A stretch of DNA of 64,000 nucleotides from DASRHT01 sp035650355 (GCA_035650355.1 DASRHT010000080.1:124001-188000); one strand, 5' to 3'; positions 18,291-27,604 are shown, counted from the stretch's first letter. Notes: generated by a model not told the origin, from the sequence alone. Program-made: numbers and translations.

Positions 18291-20159
18291 ATGGAAGAGA
18301 ATCCCGTCATTTTAATTCTCTACAAGATCTCTCCCGAATTTCCTGCCCTGGCAGGCGAGCAATGGGGAGCGCTGGCCGGGCCTTTGCTCGCCCTCCTGAC
18401 TGAATTGGAGCAGGAGCAAGATCCTCAGCGGCAGGATCTCATCTGCTATGAGGTTCTTCAGTTGTTGAAGACGGTCCCGGCACTCATTCAGCGTTTCGAT
18501 CAAGAAATGAAGCTGTTCGACCCATCTCATGGTCAGCAGATAACCAGGGGCAGCTTCGTCGCGCTCTTTCAGGGCTTCTTGAGAAAAAAACCGCTGGAGC
18601 CTGCTCTTATACGCTTTGTCGATATCTCTTGCCCGCGCAAAGTCTGGATTAAATCCCACCGGGTCTCGATTGTGGTGCGCCTGAAAGAGTCTCATTACGA
18701 GTATAGTGATGCTCCTGAGCAAGCGCTACAGCTAGAAGAGGAGAAGCCTGTGCTGGTGAGGATTGACGCCCCTGACTTCGAGCTGCTGGGACCAGGAGCG
18801 CAAGAACTGGTGCTGTCCTCAGAGCAAGTCAGCGCTCCGCTGGTCTTTGACCTCGCGCCGCGTCGCGTCTGTTTTAGCTCCATTCATTTTGATTTTATCC
18901 AGGATAGCAATCATCTTGGCTCGACCGAACTCCTGCTTGAGATTGCCGCAACTGAGGTGAGTGTTCAGGCTCAGGAGCGTGTTGAGACTCGGTTACACAC
19001 CACAGGCAACGGAGATCCCTCAGATTTTACCCTCTATATTGCCTATACTCCTGCGTCCTCTCCTCCTGAACTGCGTTTTCATTTGTTGCAGAAAGGCCAG
19101 GATTTAGGGCAGGAATTTGCCCCACTGCACTTGAAGAGTTCGCTCCTGGCTTATACTCGGGAGATCTATCGCCGTCTGACCGCTTTAATGAATGGGCTTG
19201 ATCCCACCACGCCTGCGGTTATGGGAAGCGCGAGACCTATCGATAAACAAACAATAGAGGAACGTTTGCGCGAAGTGGGCATGAATCTTTGGAAAGAATT
19301 GGTCCCTCTGGAATTGCAGGCGCGCTATGAACGCGAGCGCGAAGCGTGGGCCGATAAAAGCCTGCTTATCATCTCTGACGAGCCAGATATTCCCTGGGAA
19401 ATGCTCTGGCCCCACGGGGAAACCTGGGTAGATCCGCACCCGCTCTGCCTCCAGATGAATCTCGCGCGTTGGCTACGGCGCAGTCCCCAAGAAAAAAACA
19501 TCTACGAGCCAGAACATTGGCTGTCGCTCCGGCGCATGGCCGTGATTGCTCCTCCTGATACGCAATTATCCTCTACCTCGAAGGAACGCGCTTTTCTGGA
19601 AGCCTTCATGCATCAGCATCAGTTCCAGAATGTCAGTCCCCCAGAGCCAACCTATATCAATGTCAAGCGGTTTTTACAGGAAGGGATCTATGATTGGGTG
19701 CATATTGCAACTCACGGCTCCTTTTATCCATCTGATCCCAGCGGAGAATCCGCGATCTGGCTCCAGGACCGGCAATCACTTACGCCGCACAGCATCGTAG
19801 CAGAGGTGGCGCAGGCCATTCGTCGGCAACGACCCGCTTTTGTATTGAACGCGTGCGAAGTCGGACACCAGGGCTGGAGCATCAATGGGCTTGGAGGCTG
19901 GGCCAGTCGCCTCATCGGGTCGGGAGCAAGTCTGTTCCTCGCTCCCCTCTGGCCGGTGAAAGATGGCAGCGCCTATCGTTTCACCAGGAGCATGTATCAA
20001 AGCCTTGCCAACGGGAACACCATTGCAGAGGCGGTGAGGCAGGGCCGTCTGGAAGCCAGGCGCGAGGGCGATCCAACCTGGCTGGCCTATAGCCTGTATG
20101 CGCATCCGAATGCTTCCATGATAGATAGCTATTCGAGAGAAGGTCCAGTTGGCGACTGA
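18291..20159 (+). CDS. CHAT-domain protein, second of the operon
   Basis: A 622-residue protein. The N-terminal 120 residues are helical and unassigned, the middle (about 125-300) is beta-rich, and the C-terminus is a CHAT domain with His475 (VHIATHGSF) and Cys522 (LNACEVG). The CHAT region also shows the typical DEPDIPWEMLWP and GSGASLFLAPLWPVKDGSA segments. The middle part resembles the beta-rich regions preceding CHAT in other bacterial proteins, but I cannot name it. RBS-like AAAGGAAC precedes the ATG. Two distinct CHAT proteases in one operon with a membrane AAA+ protein suggest either a cascade (one activates the other) or two specificities under one sensor. Expected to be cytoplasmic. 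Confidence 0.9.
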   Translation: MEENPVILILYKISPEFPALAGEQWGALAGPLLALLTELEQEQDPQRQDLICYEVLQLLKTVPALIQRFDQEMKLFDPSHGQQITRGSFVALFQGFLRKKPLEPALIRFVDISCPRKVWIKSHRVSIVVRLKESHYEYSDAPEQALQLEEEKPVLVRIDAPDFELLGPGAQELVLSSEQVSAPLVFDLAPRRVCFSSIHFDFIQDSNHLGSTELLLEIAATEVSVQAQERVETRLHTTGNGDPSDFTLYIAYTPASSPPELRFHLLQKGQDLGQEFAPLHLKSSLLAYTREIYRRLTALMNGLDPTTPAVMGSARPIDKQTIEERLREVGMNLWKELVPLELQARYEREREAWADKSLLIISDEPDIPWEMLWPHGETWVDPHPLCLQMNLARWLRRSPQEKNIYEPEHWLSLRRMAVIAPPDTQLSSTSKERAFLEAFMHQHQFQNVSPPEPTYINVKRFLQEGIYDWVHIATHGSFYPSDPSGESAIWLQDRQSLTPHSIVAEVAQAIRRQRPAFVLNACEVGHQGWSINGLGGWASRLIGSGASLFLAPLWPVKDGSAYRFTRSMYQSLANGNTIAEAVRQGRLEARREGDPTWLAYSLYAHPNASMIDSYSREGPVGD

Positions 20160-20189
20160 TTTGCAAAACTTCTGCCTCAATAGTCACAT

Positions 20190-20218
20190 TTGCTATGAAA
20201 TTTGTGGGAATATATGCT
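20190..20218 (+). promoter_or_regulatory. Possible sigma-70-type promoter for the pseudo-receiver gene
   Basis: TTGCTA (20190-20195) and TATGCT (20213-20218) are separated by 17 bp, just downstream of the CHAT stop. This implies a leader of about 200 bases before the ATG at 20431. A 9-bp inverted repeat (ccgcattcc 20341-20349 with ggaatgcgg 20379-20387) sits in that leader. Confidence 0.4.
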
Positions 20219-20430
20219 ATACTAGCGCAGTATTGATAAGCTTTCGAACAGCAGGAACGACGCGCAGATAGATGGGTAGCAGGAACGGATCTAAAGAGGA
20301 ATAACGGCTCCCTTGCAGGCTCAATCTACCTGAAAACCTTCCGCATTCCAACGCCGCTATCGCGTCTAGCTTCGCTCAGGAATGCGGGATCGAAGTAGAA
20401 TACGTGCAATGAACCGGGGGTGAAGTTGGC

Positions 20431-22452
20431 ATGAATATTAGCACGAGCGGTCCACAGGTACTTTTCTTTGAGCGTGACCAACAGATGGCAGCACTCCTGA
20501 CAAGCGAATTTCAGCTTGCAGGCTACGAGTGTCACACGGCGCGGACCGCAGTAGAAGTCTTCGATGTTATTGCACGCAATTCGATACAACTCGTTCTTAT
20601 CAATCTTGCCCAGGCGGCAACATCACGACATGAGTTCTGGGTAGCTTTAGAGACGCAGCGGCGGGGACGCGGGATTCAGGTAATATCTTTCCGCTGCTCC
20701 AACCTCGCGGGCTATGGTCCCTTTGATCCCGAAGAACGCGCATCGGAGGCCATGGCGGACACGGAAGTTGATGGGGTGCAGGGAGTGATGCGTCTTATCG
20801 AGCTAGTACGCTCACGCGTCCCGACTGCCACTGCTCCTGCTCCTACCTCTCAGCAGCTTTCCAAAGCGACTGTGCCGATACCGACGATGCCGCTCTCATC
20901 CCCCCCCATAGCCCAAAACGCCGCTCCCTGGACATCATCTATGACCACCAGTCCATTACCACCCAGGAATGGGATGACATACCAGCCCGAATTTCCACCT
21001 GATAGCCCCCCCCTCTCAGGAAATCAGAGGCCGCTGCGCGCCCCTTTTACCCAGAATATGGACAGCCAGCCTATGCCTCCCCCCTCTACGGCCTCTACAA
21101 GGACAGGCGTGCCCGCGCCCCCTGCTGCACCTCCTTCAGGTACAGGCAAGGGAACAACGGGAGCGGGAAAACCGTCTTACGTGGAGAAGATTCGGGCTGT
21201 TCTTTATCCCAATCAACGCACCTGGAGTTCACAAGGAAAATCGAGTTCAGCAACAATGCCAGATAATAATAATACAGATGCTAATAGAATAGATACCCAC
21301 AATTCAACTCAACCGGCCATGTCCGTCAATTCCGCTACTACTGAGACACCCGCTTTACAGCGTCTGGCAAATGGGCAAACGGAGTCCAGCCTGGCGCAGC
21401 TTTCGCGTATGGTCCAGGAGCACAAACCGTCTACCAGGGAGTATACTAATCATGGCGCGCCCTATCCCCTCCCTGAAAGTACCCAGTTCGGGCAGCAGGC
21501 CGGCTCCCAGACATCCTACCGGGGAAACGGACATTCTCCCTACAATCCTGATAGGGCGAATTACACTCCTCCGGCCCCGGCGACCCGCCCAGCGCAACAC
21601 GGCGATAACTTTAGCTCAATACCCTTGCGCGCATCGCCCATCCAGGATCTACCCGGTGAGCGAGCAGGCGGGCAGACAAGTACAGATAGCCTGAGGCGGC
21701 CTGATGTGCTTTCGCGCTCTAATTATGGGCAACCATCGGCGCCGTTGCCGCCGTTATCATCAATCGCAACCTCAAAGCCAACGTCCGCTTCCTCCCCTTA
21801 TCATGGCGCGCCGGCTCCAACGGTTAAACGGCAGGCGCTGACTCCGATCCCGCCTCATGCTGAGGAGAAGGAGAAGATCACGGATGTGTTATCACACCAG
21901 AAAATTGATGAGCGAAAGAGAATCAGCAAGCACGTTCTGGTGGAGCAAAAGTCGGAGCAGGCGCAGGATCGGTCTCCCAAGAACGATGCTGTAGAGACGG
22001 ACGAGGTGCAGAACAATTCTTTGCTCATAGATATCATGCAAAGCCTGCCGCCGATGCCGCCTGCGGCTCAACCACCACAGGCGATTCAGCCGCAGGTGCT
22101 GAACGGACGTGCTACTCGCTCACTCGGCAGCGTGCTGATCGCGGGCCATCTCGTGCCGCAAAGCCGGTTAGAAGTGGCAGAAAATATTCAAAGAATGTTG
22201 TGTGGAGTGGATTTGAATTACCAGTTGGGTGAAATATTGCTTATGTTTAAATTGCTTACGCCTGACCAGCTATTAGCTGCGAGCCTTGTGAGCTTTGGCC
22301 TGATTACCACCACGCAGATCAGCGCCCTCGGTCGTATCCGCCAGGAGCTGCACGCGATAGGCCTGGAGTACGATCTGGAGAACCTCCTGATCCTCTTCAG
22401 AATCTTGACCCCCGAACAGCTACGCGAAGCCAAGTCGAGCTGGCAGAGTTAA
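20431..22452 (+). CDS. Pseudo-receiver protein with Pro-rich linker and duplicated C-terminal module
   Basis: A 673-residue protein in three parts. Residues 1-130 resemble a response-regulator receiver (VLFFERDQQMAALLTSEF, then LVLINLA), but the phospho-acceptor Asp position is Asn58, so phosphorylation is unlikely. Residues about 135-540 are Pro/Ser/Thr/Gln-rich and probably disordered. Residues about 560-673 contain two similar modules, each of the form LG.VLI..GL....L with a following LLTPDQLLAA or ILTPEQLREA. They resemble the repeats found before type II/IV secretion ATPases (MshEN-like), but I am not certain. A G-rich ribosome-binding sequence precedes the ATG. It might be a scaffold. 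Whether it belongs functionally to the CHAT operon is open, as it has its own leader and a likely promoter. Confidence 0.8.
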   Translation: MNISTSGPQVLFFERDQQMAALLTSEFQLAGYECHTARTAVEVFDVIARNSIQLVLINLAQAATSRHEFWVALETQRRGRGIQVISFRCSNLAGYGPFDPEERASEAMADTEVDGVQGVMRLIELVRSRVPTATAPAPTSQQLSKATVPIPTMPLSSPPIAQNAAPWTSSMTTSPLPPRNGMTYQPEFPPDSPPLSGNQRPLRAPFTQNMDSQPMPPPSTASTRTGVPAPPAAPPSGTGKGTTGAGKPSYVEKIRAVLYPNQRTWSSQGKSSSATMPDNNNTDANRIDTHNSTQPAMSVNSATTETPALQRLANGQTESSLAQLSRMVQEHKPSTREYTNHGAPYPLPESTQFGQQAGSQTSYRGNGHSPYNPDRANYTPPAPATRPAQHGDNFSSIPLRASPIQDLPGERAGGQTSTDSLRRPDVLSRSNYGQPSAPLPPLSSIATSKPTSASSPYHGAPAPTVKRQALTPIPPHAEEKEKITDVLSHQKIDERKRISKHVLVEQKSEQAQDRSPKNDAVETDEVQNNSLLIDIMQSLPPMPPAAQPPQAIQPQVLNGRATRSLGSVLIAGHLVPQSRLEVAENIQRMLCGVDLNYQLGEILLMFKLLTPDQLLAASLVSFGLITTTQISALGRIRQELHAIGLEYDLENLLILFRILTPEQLREAKSSWQS

Positions 22453-22459
22453 GTGTGAG

Positions 22460-22494
22460 CGGCTCAAGACATCTCTCACAGGTGTCTTGAGCCG
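22460..22494. terminator. Hairpin between convergent pseudo-receiver gene and mutS2
   Basis: A 15-bp stem (22460-22474 with 22480-22494, one mismatch that would be G-U in RNA) with a 5-nt loop lies eight bases after the plus-strand stop. It is placed to end transcription from both convergent genes. Confidence 0.6.
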
Positions 22495-22527
22495 TGAAGG
22501 ACCTCTTCTTGTTTGAGTGCGTCGAAA

Positions 22528-24969
22528 CTATGCGCTCAGCTTGATCACCGTTACGCCGTCTCCCCCTTCCTGCGGAGGCGCGGACGCGAACGATTTCACC
22601 AGGGGATGACGGGCTAACTGCTCGCGAATAGCGGCCCGTAAAGCTCCGGTGCCTTTGCCATGCACGATGCGCACTGAGGCCATACCAGATAGAGAGGCGT
22701 CATTAAGGTATGTTTCCAGCTCCTCAAGCGCCTGCTCGACGCGCCAGCCACGCATATCAAGCTCCCTGGCAACAGCCGGTCGCTCCTCCAGGCGCGGGAT
22801 GACGATATCGGCGGACCGTTCAGCCGCAGCCGCTTTGCGCTTGCTCAGGCGCTCAAGGTTGTCCACGTTGACCCTGAATCGTAACGCGCCCATCTGCACC
22901 TCGGCCTCGCCCTGGTCGGTTGAGAGGCCCACAACCTCGGCGTTCTGGTTAAAGGTCAGAACGCGCACGGTATCACCCACCTGAATGGGGCCATCCAGCC
23001 GTTCCTGCTGAGGCTCGACATGCCGGACGCGACGCGGCTCGGGAATTGTGACCACTTTCTCTTCGAGTTGACGAGCCTTCTGACGAGCCTCGCTTAATCG
23101 CTCGCGCGTCAGATTGCCAGGTTGTACAGCAATTTTGACCTTAGCCAGCTCGACCTGAACCTGCTCCAGTTCGCGCCTGGCCTGCGCACGCGCATCGTTG
23201 AGGATCTGCACGCGTTGCGCTTCGAGCTTGTGACGCTCTTCCTCTAGCTGGCGACGCTGGTACTCGGCCTCGGCCCGCTCCATGCTCAAACGATAACGCT
23301 CATCATCCACCGCCTTACGCTCGGATTGCAGCCCTTCCAGCAGATTCTCCATCCGTACGCCGGCGCTGCCCAGAAATTCGCGCGCCCGTTCGATAATGCG
23401 CTCATCCAGTCCCAGACGATTAGCGATTGCCAGGGCATTACTGCGTCCGGGCAGGCCAATGCTCAGCTTGTACGTTGGCGAGAGCGTCTCAATGTCGAAC
23501 TCGACCGAGGCATTGACCACCCCTGGCTGCTCGTGGGCAAAAGCTTTAAGCTCGGAGTAATGGGTCGTGGCAACCGCCGTCACATGGCGCTCAAGCAGGA
23601 ATGTGAGGATGGCGCGGGCCAGGGCCGAGCCTTCGCTTGGATCGGTGCCTGCTCCCAGCTCATCAAACAATACCAGGTAGCTCGATAGCTCCTTTTCCCG
23701 CTTTTTCACCAGCGTCTCCGACATCTTGCCGCGTATATCCGGTACGCCGCGCTGCCGCTCAGCATCAACATGGCGCAGGATATCAATAATACGGGTGAGG
23801 TGAGATGAGAAGGTGCTCAGGCTCTGCTCAATGCTCTGCTCGTCGCCGATGTCGGCGAAAATCTCCTCGAAAATAGCGATCTCCGACTGCTCCTCCGCCG
23901 GGATATGCAGACCCGCCTGGGCCATGAGCGTAAGCAGCCCGACCGTTTTTAGCGCGACCGTCTTACCGCCGGTATTCGGACCGGTGACGACCACCATAAA
24001 GAAGTCGCGCCCGAGATGAAAATTGATCGGGACGACCTTGCCGGTCAACAAGGGATGGCGCGCGTTGCGCAGCTCAATCCGGCCCTGATCATTGAGCCGG
24101 GGTTCAGTAGCGCGCGTCATACGAGCGTAACGAGCTTTTGCCATGTGCAGATCAAACTCGGCCAGCAGCTCTACCGCGACCTTGAGCGATTCGGCCTCGT
24201 TGCCAATTTCTTCGGAGAGGACGCGCAGGATACGTTCAACCTCCTGGCGCTCCTCGATCTGTAGCTCACGTATCTTGTTATTCAGCTCAACAACGACGAG
24301 CGGCTCGATAAAGACGGTGGCGCCGCTGGATGACTGGTCGTGAACGATACCGCGCACATGGCTGCGGCTCTCCGACCGCACAGGGACGACATAGCGATCA
24401 TTGCGCATTGTGATAATTGGCTCTTGCAAGGCGGAGCCAAAATCGTGGACCAGCGTGCGCAGTCGCTCCTGAAGACGCTGATTGGCGCCGCGAATATCAA
24501 AACGCAGCTTGCGTAGCGCGGGGCTGGCGGTATCCAGCACCTCGCCTTCCTCGCTGACCGTCTCCTCGATACGACGCACGATCTGAGGACGCTGCGGAAT
24601 GTCGGCTCCCAGAGACCGCAGGAGAGGAAACGTCTCGGCTTCGAGTCTCTCCAGCAGACGAGCCACATAGAGAGAACTGCGCACCGTTTCCAGAATTTCT
24701 ACCAGATCGGTTGGACTCAGGACGCCATCGAGAGAGGCGCGCACCAGTAAAGGACGGATGTCATGAGCGCTACGCACACCGGCATCGGGATGCAGGTCTA
24801 TCAGGCGCGTGGCTTCGGAAGTGAAGGCAAGACGATGCCGGGCCGCCTCCAGATCGGGAGTTGGCTCCAGGGTTTTTACTAATTCTTTGCTGGCAGAGAA
24901 GGCCGCTTCCTGGGCCACCTTCGCCAAAATTTTGGGGTATTCCAGTGTAAGTAAGCTTTTTTCGTGCAT
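22528..24969 (-). CDS. mutS2: Endonuclease MutS2
   Basis: An 813-residue MutS2. The MutS core and clamp are followed by the ATPase with Walker A GPNTGGKT (near residue 330) and the DELGAGTDPSEGSALARA Walker B/signature region, then a long coiled coil (about 510-640). The C-terminal Smr nuclease domain has LDMRGWRVEQAL and HGKGTGALR. MutS2 does not do mismatch repair; it suppresses homologous recombination and, in Firmicutes, rescues collided ribosomes. Length is typical (about 780-820). The start at 24969 (MHEKSLLTLEYPKIL) has CAGGGAC upstream and fits the family N-terminus; the ATG at 25017 adds an unrelated sequence. Confidence 0.95.
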   Translation of the reverse strand: MHEKSLLTLEYPKILAKVAQEAAFSASKELVKTLEPTPDLEAARHRLAFTSEATRLIDLHPDAGVRSAHDIRPLLVRASLDGVLSPTDLVEILETVRSSLYVARLLERLEAETFPLLRSLGADIPQRPQIVRRIEETVSEEGEVLDTASPALRKLRFDIRGANQRLQERLRTLVHDFGSALQEPIITMRNDRYVVPVRSESRSHVRGIVHDQSSSGATVFIEPLVVVELNNKIRELQIEERQEVERILRVLSEEIGNEAESLKVAVELLAEFDLHMAKARYARMTRATEPRLNDQGRIELRNARHPLLTGKVVPINFHLGRDFFMVVVTGPNTGGKTVALKTVGLLTLMAQAGLHIPAEEQSEIAIFEEIFADIGDEQSIEQSLSTFSSHLTRIIDILRHVDAERQRGVPDIRGKMSETLVKKREKELSSYLVLFDELGAGTDPSEGSALARAILTFLLERHVTAVATTHYSELKAFAHEQPGVVNASVEFDIETLSPTYKLSIGLPGRSNALAIANRLGLDERIIERAREFLGSAGVRMENLLEGLQSERKAVDDERYRLSMERAEAEYQRRQLEEERHKLEAQRVQILNDARAQARRELEQVQVELAKVKIAVQPGNLTRERLSEARQKARQLEEKVVTIPEPRRVRHVEPQQERLDGPIQVGDTVRVLTFNQNAEVVGLSTDQGEAEVQMGALRFRVNVDNLERLSKRKAAAAERSADIVIPRLEERPAVARELDMRGWRVEQALEELETYLNDASLSGMASVRIVHGKGTGALRAAIREQLARHPLVKSFASAPPQEGGDGVTVIKLSA

Positions 24970-25038
24970 AATAGTAGTCCCTGATCTATTGACCAAACAA
25001 GCTGGATAAATTTTCAATCACGTCCAGTTCTTGAAAAA

Positions 25039-25125
25039 CAATCGGGAACGCTGCTGACGCGCTAGGAGAAACGCGTCCAGTTCGGCGCTCCTCTGCGGCT
25101 TGGAACGTTTCTCCTCACCCGATTG
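25039..25125. repeat. Nested inverted repeat upstream of mutS2
   Basis: Two nested perfect inverted pairs, caatcggg/cccgattg (25039-25046 with 25118-25125) and ggagaaacg/cgtttctcc (25065-25073 with 25106-25114), could fold this leader or promoter DNA into one long interrupted stem. It lies in the divergent region between mutS2 and the 25271 gene. No known riboswitch signature was seen. Confidence 0.5.
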
Positions 25126-25270
25126 AAAGGCAAGCCATCAGTGTCCGCATTGGTAAAGTGATGGGCAAAACTCGGTCATGCAAATTTCAGACGGCAGGAG
25201 CTAGAATGTCACCATTACCCTGGCCTTCCCGTTATTATAGTAACGTTAAATACATAATAGAGGCAAATAA

Positions 25271-25837
25271 ATGTTTCCAACCGTTGTTAATCCAGCACCG
25301 CGCAGACACTTCTTTCGAGGCTGCCTGACGACGCTTGTCATCCTGCTGCTACTTGCGGCGGCGGGTTGGTTTTTTCTTCTGCGTCCCTATCTCCACGGCA
25401 TTGCTCAAACGCAGCTCGACAGCGCGCTCTCGTCAGCCATTGACCAGATGCCGCCGCAGGTAGCGCTTTTACCACCCGGTCCGTTACAGGTACAGGAAAA
25501 TAGCATCAACAATTTGATTGTGCTCAACCTGGCGCCGTCAAATCCTGTGCAAAAACCGAATACAACGATCAACGCCGATGGCGTCCGTGTGGCGTTCGAG
25601 CTTTTTGGCCTTCCCTGCGCTATCGCCGGTATGCCGACCGTGACCAACGGTCGGCTGGTCGCATCCCATGTGACCGTTGAAGGGATTATAGGGCTGATTA
25701 TGTCGCCCGAAGAGATGACAGCACTCCTGAATAAACACCTGGCAGACGCGCAGAACCGCCTCAAGCACCAGATTTTGAACGTCAGGCTCAACGACCATGA
25801 AATGGATCTCGTCTTAGGCAGTCCGGTCACAAGCTAG
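25271..25837 (+). CDS. Single-pass membrane-anchored protein, unknown function
   Basis: A 188-residue protein with one N-terminal membrane helix (about residues 20-40: LTTLVILLLLAAAGWFFLL) preceded by positive charges, so the rest should lie outside the membrane. The soluble part alternates beta-like segments and ends in an amphipathic helix. This resembles DUF2993/LmeA-type lipid-binding proteins in outline, but no diagnostic motif is visible and I do not assign it. It is divergent from mutS2 and convergent with lepB. Confidence 0.75.
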   Translation: MFPTVVNPAPRRHFFRGCLTTLVILLLLAAAGWFFLLRPYLHGIAQTQLDSALSSAIDQMPPQVALLPPGPLQVQENSINNLIVLNLAPSNPVQKPNTTINADGVRVAFELFGLPCAIAGMPTVTNGRLVASHVTVEGIIGLIMSPEEMTALLNKHLADAQNRLKHQILNVRLNDHEMDLVLGSPVTS

Positions 25838-25867
25838 CTCAATACCTTGATGCTGACAAAAGAGCAT

Positions 25868-26605
25868 TTATTTACGCCTGCGATAGTATAACATAAATAT
25901 TGCGGGCATGAATAGAGTCGCCATCGTATCCAGATTAAGCAGGTCGTTCGGCTGGGTAGACGCACTACCAACGGTAACGGGTGGCCTTACTATCACCGGA
26001 CAGGTGCTGACAGGCACGCCGCTCGGTGGGGGGATATTGTTAAACGTTGAGGCAACGCTTGGCAAAAGACCGTTATTATCCTGACCGAGAGGCCAGTAGA
26101 CCAGCGCGGCCCGCCCGATGACGTTCTGCCGGGGCACACATCCCCAGTCGCGCGAATCAGAGCTGCCGTTGCGGTTGTCACCCAGCACAAAGTAGGTATT
26201 GGGCGGCACAACGCGGTTCACAAACGGCTGGTAAGGATCGCCCTGGCGACGCGGATCAACATATGGCTCGTTGAGCGGCTTGCCATTGACAATGACGGTG
26301 GTATCTTGAATCGTGATGATATCACCGGGCAACCCCACAATGCGCTTGACATAATCCAGGGCAGGATTGGGGGGAGCCACGAACACGATCACATCGCCAC
26401 GGGCGGGTGCATGGAACAGGTAGGACCACTTGTCCACCAGGATGAGCTCTTGATTATGTAAATTGGGCTCCATGCTCATACCATCGACGTTGAAGTTCTG
26501 CACCGCCAGACGGATGACCAGGAACATCAGGAAAGTCAGTACAACCGTCTCGATAATTTCTCGTACCAGGCGATAGCGTTTCTCAAAATCAAATTCTAAA
26601 TCCAC
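25868..26605 (-). CDS. lepB: Signal peptidase I
   Basis: A 245-residue type I signal peptidase, which cleaves signal peptides from secreted proteins at the outer face of the membrane. An N-terminal membrane helix (about 20-36) is followed by the catalytic Ser44 in DGMSMEPNL and the general-base Lys87 in YVKRIVGLPGD. Box D GDNRNGSSDSRDWG and box E are present. Unusually, the C-terminus carries a 50-residue Pro/Ser/Thr-rich extension and a second hydrophobic segment (MATLFMPAIFMLYYRRRK), which would give a C-terminal anchor. Convergent with the small membrane-anchored protein. Confidence 0.95.
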   Translation of the reverse strand: MDLEFDFEKRYRLVREIIETVVLTFLMFLVIRLAVQNFNVDGMSMEPNLHNQELILVDKWSYLFHAPARGDVIVFVAPPNPALDYVKRIVGLPGDIITIQDTTVIVNGKPLNEPYVDPRRQGDPYQPFVNRVVPPNTYFVLGDNRNGSSDSRDWGCVPRQNVIGRAALVYWPLGQDNNGLLPSVASTFNNIPPPSGVPVSTCPVIVRPPVTVGSASTQPNDLLNLDTMATLFMPAIFMLYYRRRK

Positions 26606-27032
26606 CGGTTTTCCTCTGCACAGTTACATTGCTGAACACCTGCGCGCTATCCAATCTTTCAATAGCAATTCGCATTTTATATTCTCTTATACCATTATCA
26701 CCATCGGTCTTTCAACACACATCAAACTCTATCAATAGAACATACGCAGGAAGATACTGCCCGACTCTTCCTTTTAATTGTAGCTTACCTCTACAAGTAT
26801 GATAGTACTTACGGGCACTTTTCCTCTCAACGCAAGCTTTATCATAGGAGATAATAGCTACTGCTCTCTTCTCTCGCTGGCAGAAATTCGAGCATTTGGC
26901 ATTTGGGGAGAGAGATGCCACCGGCAAACCCATATTGAGGAAGAACAGATGGATGGTTTGCCGGTGGCATCATTCAGGGATAATTGCTTTGATGATTTTT
27001 ATCGACCGACCGTGGCAGACAGGTGCAAATGG
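26606..27032. other. Intergenic region with a 17-bp inverted repeat
   Basis: A 427-bp region with no supported gene. It contains a perfect 17-bp inverted repeat (gatgccaccggcaaacc, 26914-26930, with its complement at 26955-26971) around a 24-nt loop. It lies 62 bases past the stop of the small membrane protein gene and could end that transcript; no T run follows on the minus strand. A plus-strand frame across 26799-27182 is mostly the antisense of the neighbouring gene and is not accepted. Confidence 0.5.
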
Positions 27033-27374
27033 TTAGCCGAGTTGCGGCTGCCTGGCGGGTGTTTCGGGACCAGCAAAGATGTAAACGAGCATTGGGATAG
27101 CAAGCCAGGAGAGAAGGAGCAAGACGATAAACCAGCCCCAGCGTGCAAGCTGCGCAGTTTTAACAAGCGCCCCAATCCATGACACGAATGCGAGAATACC
27201 TGCAAGCCCGGCAATGGCAAGGGCAATGCTAAGAAGGCCAGGATTGCCGCCAGTTACTGCGCCGGTTGTTGTGTCCACATGTACTCCTGCAAAAGCCATG
27301 TATTCCAGAATGCCAGCAACGATACCAATAACGACGGCAATCAGGTAGAGGATACGAGTAAGGGATTTAGACAT
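27033..27374 (-). CDS. Small membrane protein with three to four helices
   Basis: A 113-residue hydrophobic protein: helices at about residues 4-25, 44-66 and 75-100, with a short polar loop (HVDTTTGAVTGG) after the first. The start at 27374 is clear, since GGAGG sits five bases upstream; the ATG four codons earlier overlaps this signal. No family motif is recognised, so the function is unknown. A 22-bp perfect palindrome lies 26 bases upstream and may be an operator. Confidence 0.75.
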   Translation of the reverse strand: MSKSLTRILYLIAVVIGIVAGILEYMAFAGVHVDTTTGAVTGGNPGLLSIALAIAGLAGILAFVSWIGALVKTAQLARWGWFIVLLLLSWLAIPMLVYIFAGPETPARQPQLG

Positions 27375-27399
27375 AAGAACCTCCATTAAAGTGCTATGG

Positions 27400-27421
27400 G
27401 ATAACCGTCTAGACGGTTATC
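27400..27421. promoter_or_regulatory. 22-bp perfect palindrome, possible operator
   Basis: gataaccgtct and its exact complement meet at 27410/27411, with no spacer. It sits just upstream of the small membrane protein gene. An AT-rich near-palindrome with four tatc units (about 27439-27463) follows. TetR- or MarR-type repressors often bind such sites. No regulator gene is adjacent. Confidence 0.45.
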
Positions 27422-27604
27422 ATGGGTACAAGCACGGCAATTATATATCTATCTATCTATAATTGCAAGAGGTTATCAGAGGAGTCGCTGCAATATCTAA
27501 GAATGATAAAAACGCGAATTGTATAAAGATGCGCTATATCCCTTTTGAAGTATCTATTCAATCAAAAGAAATGTAGCGCCTGCTAATCGTGTCAGGTAAT
27601 CAGT

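Noticed and set aside
26799..27182. 127-codon plus-strand frame
   Set aside because: Largely antisense to the small membrane protein gene, and it includes the inverted repeat.
27439..27463. tatc microsatellite as a phase-variable switch
   Set aside because: Only about four units and not within a coding frame; too weak to claim.
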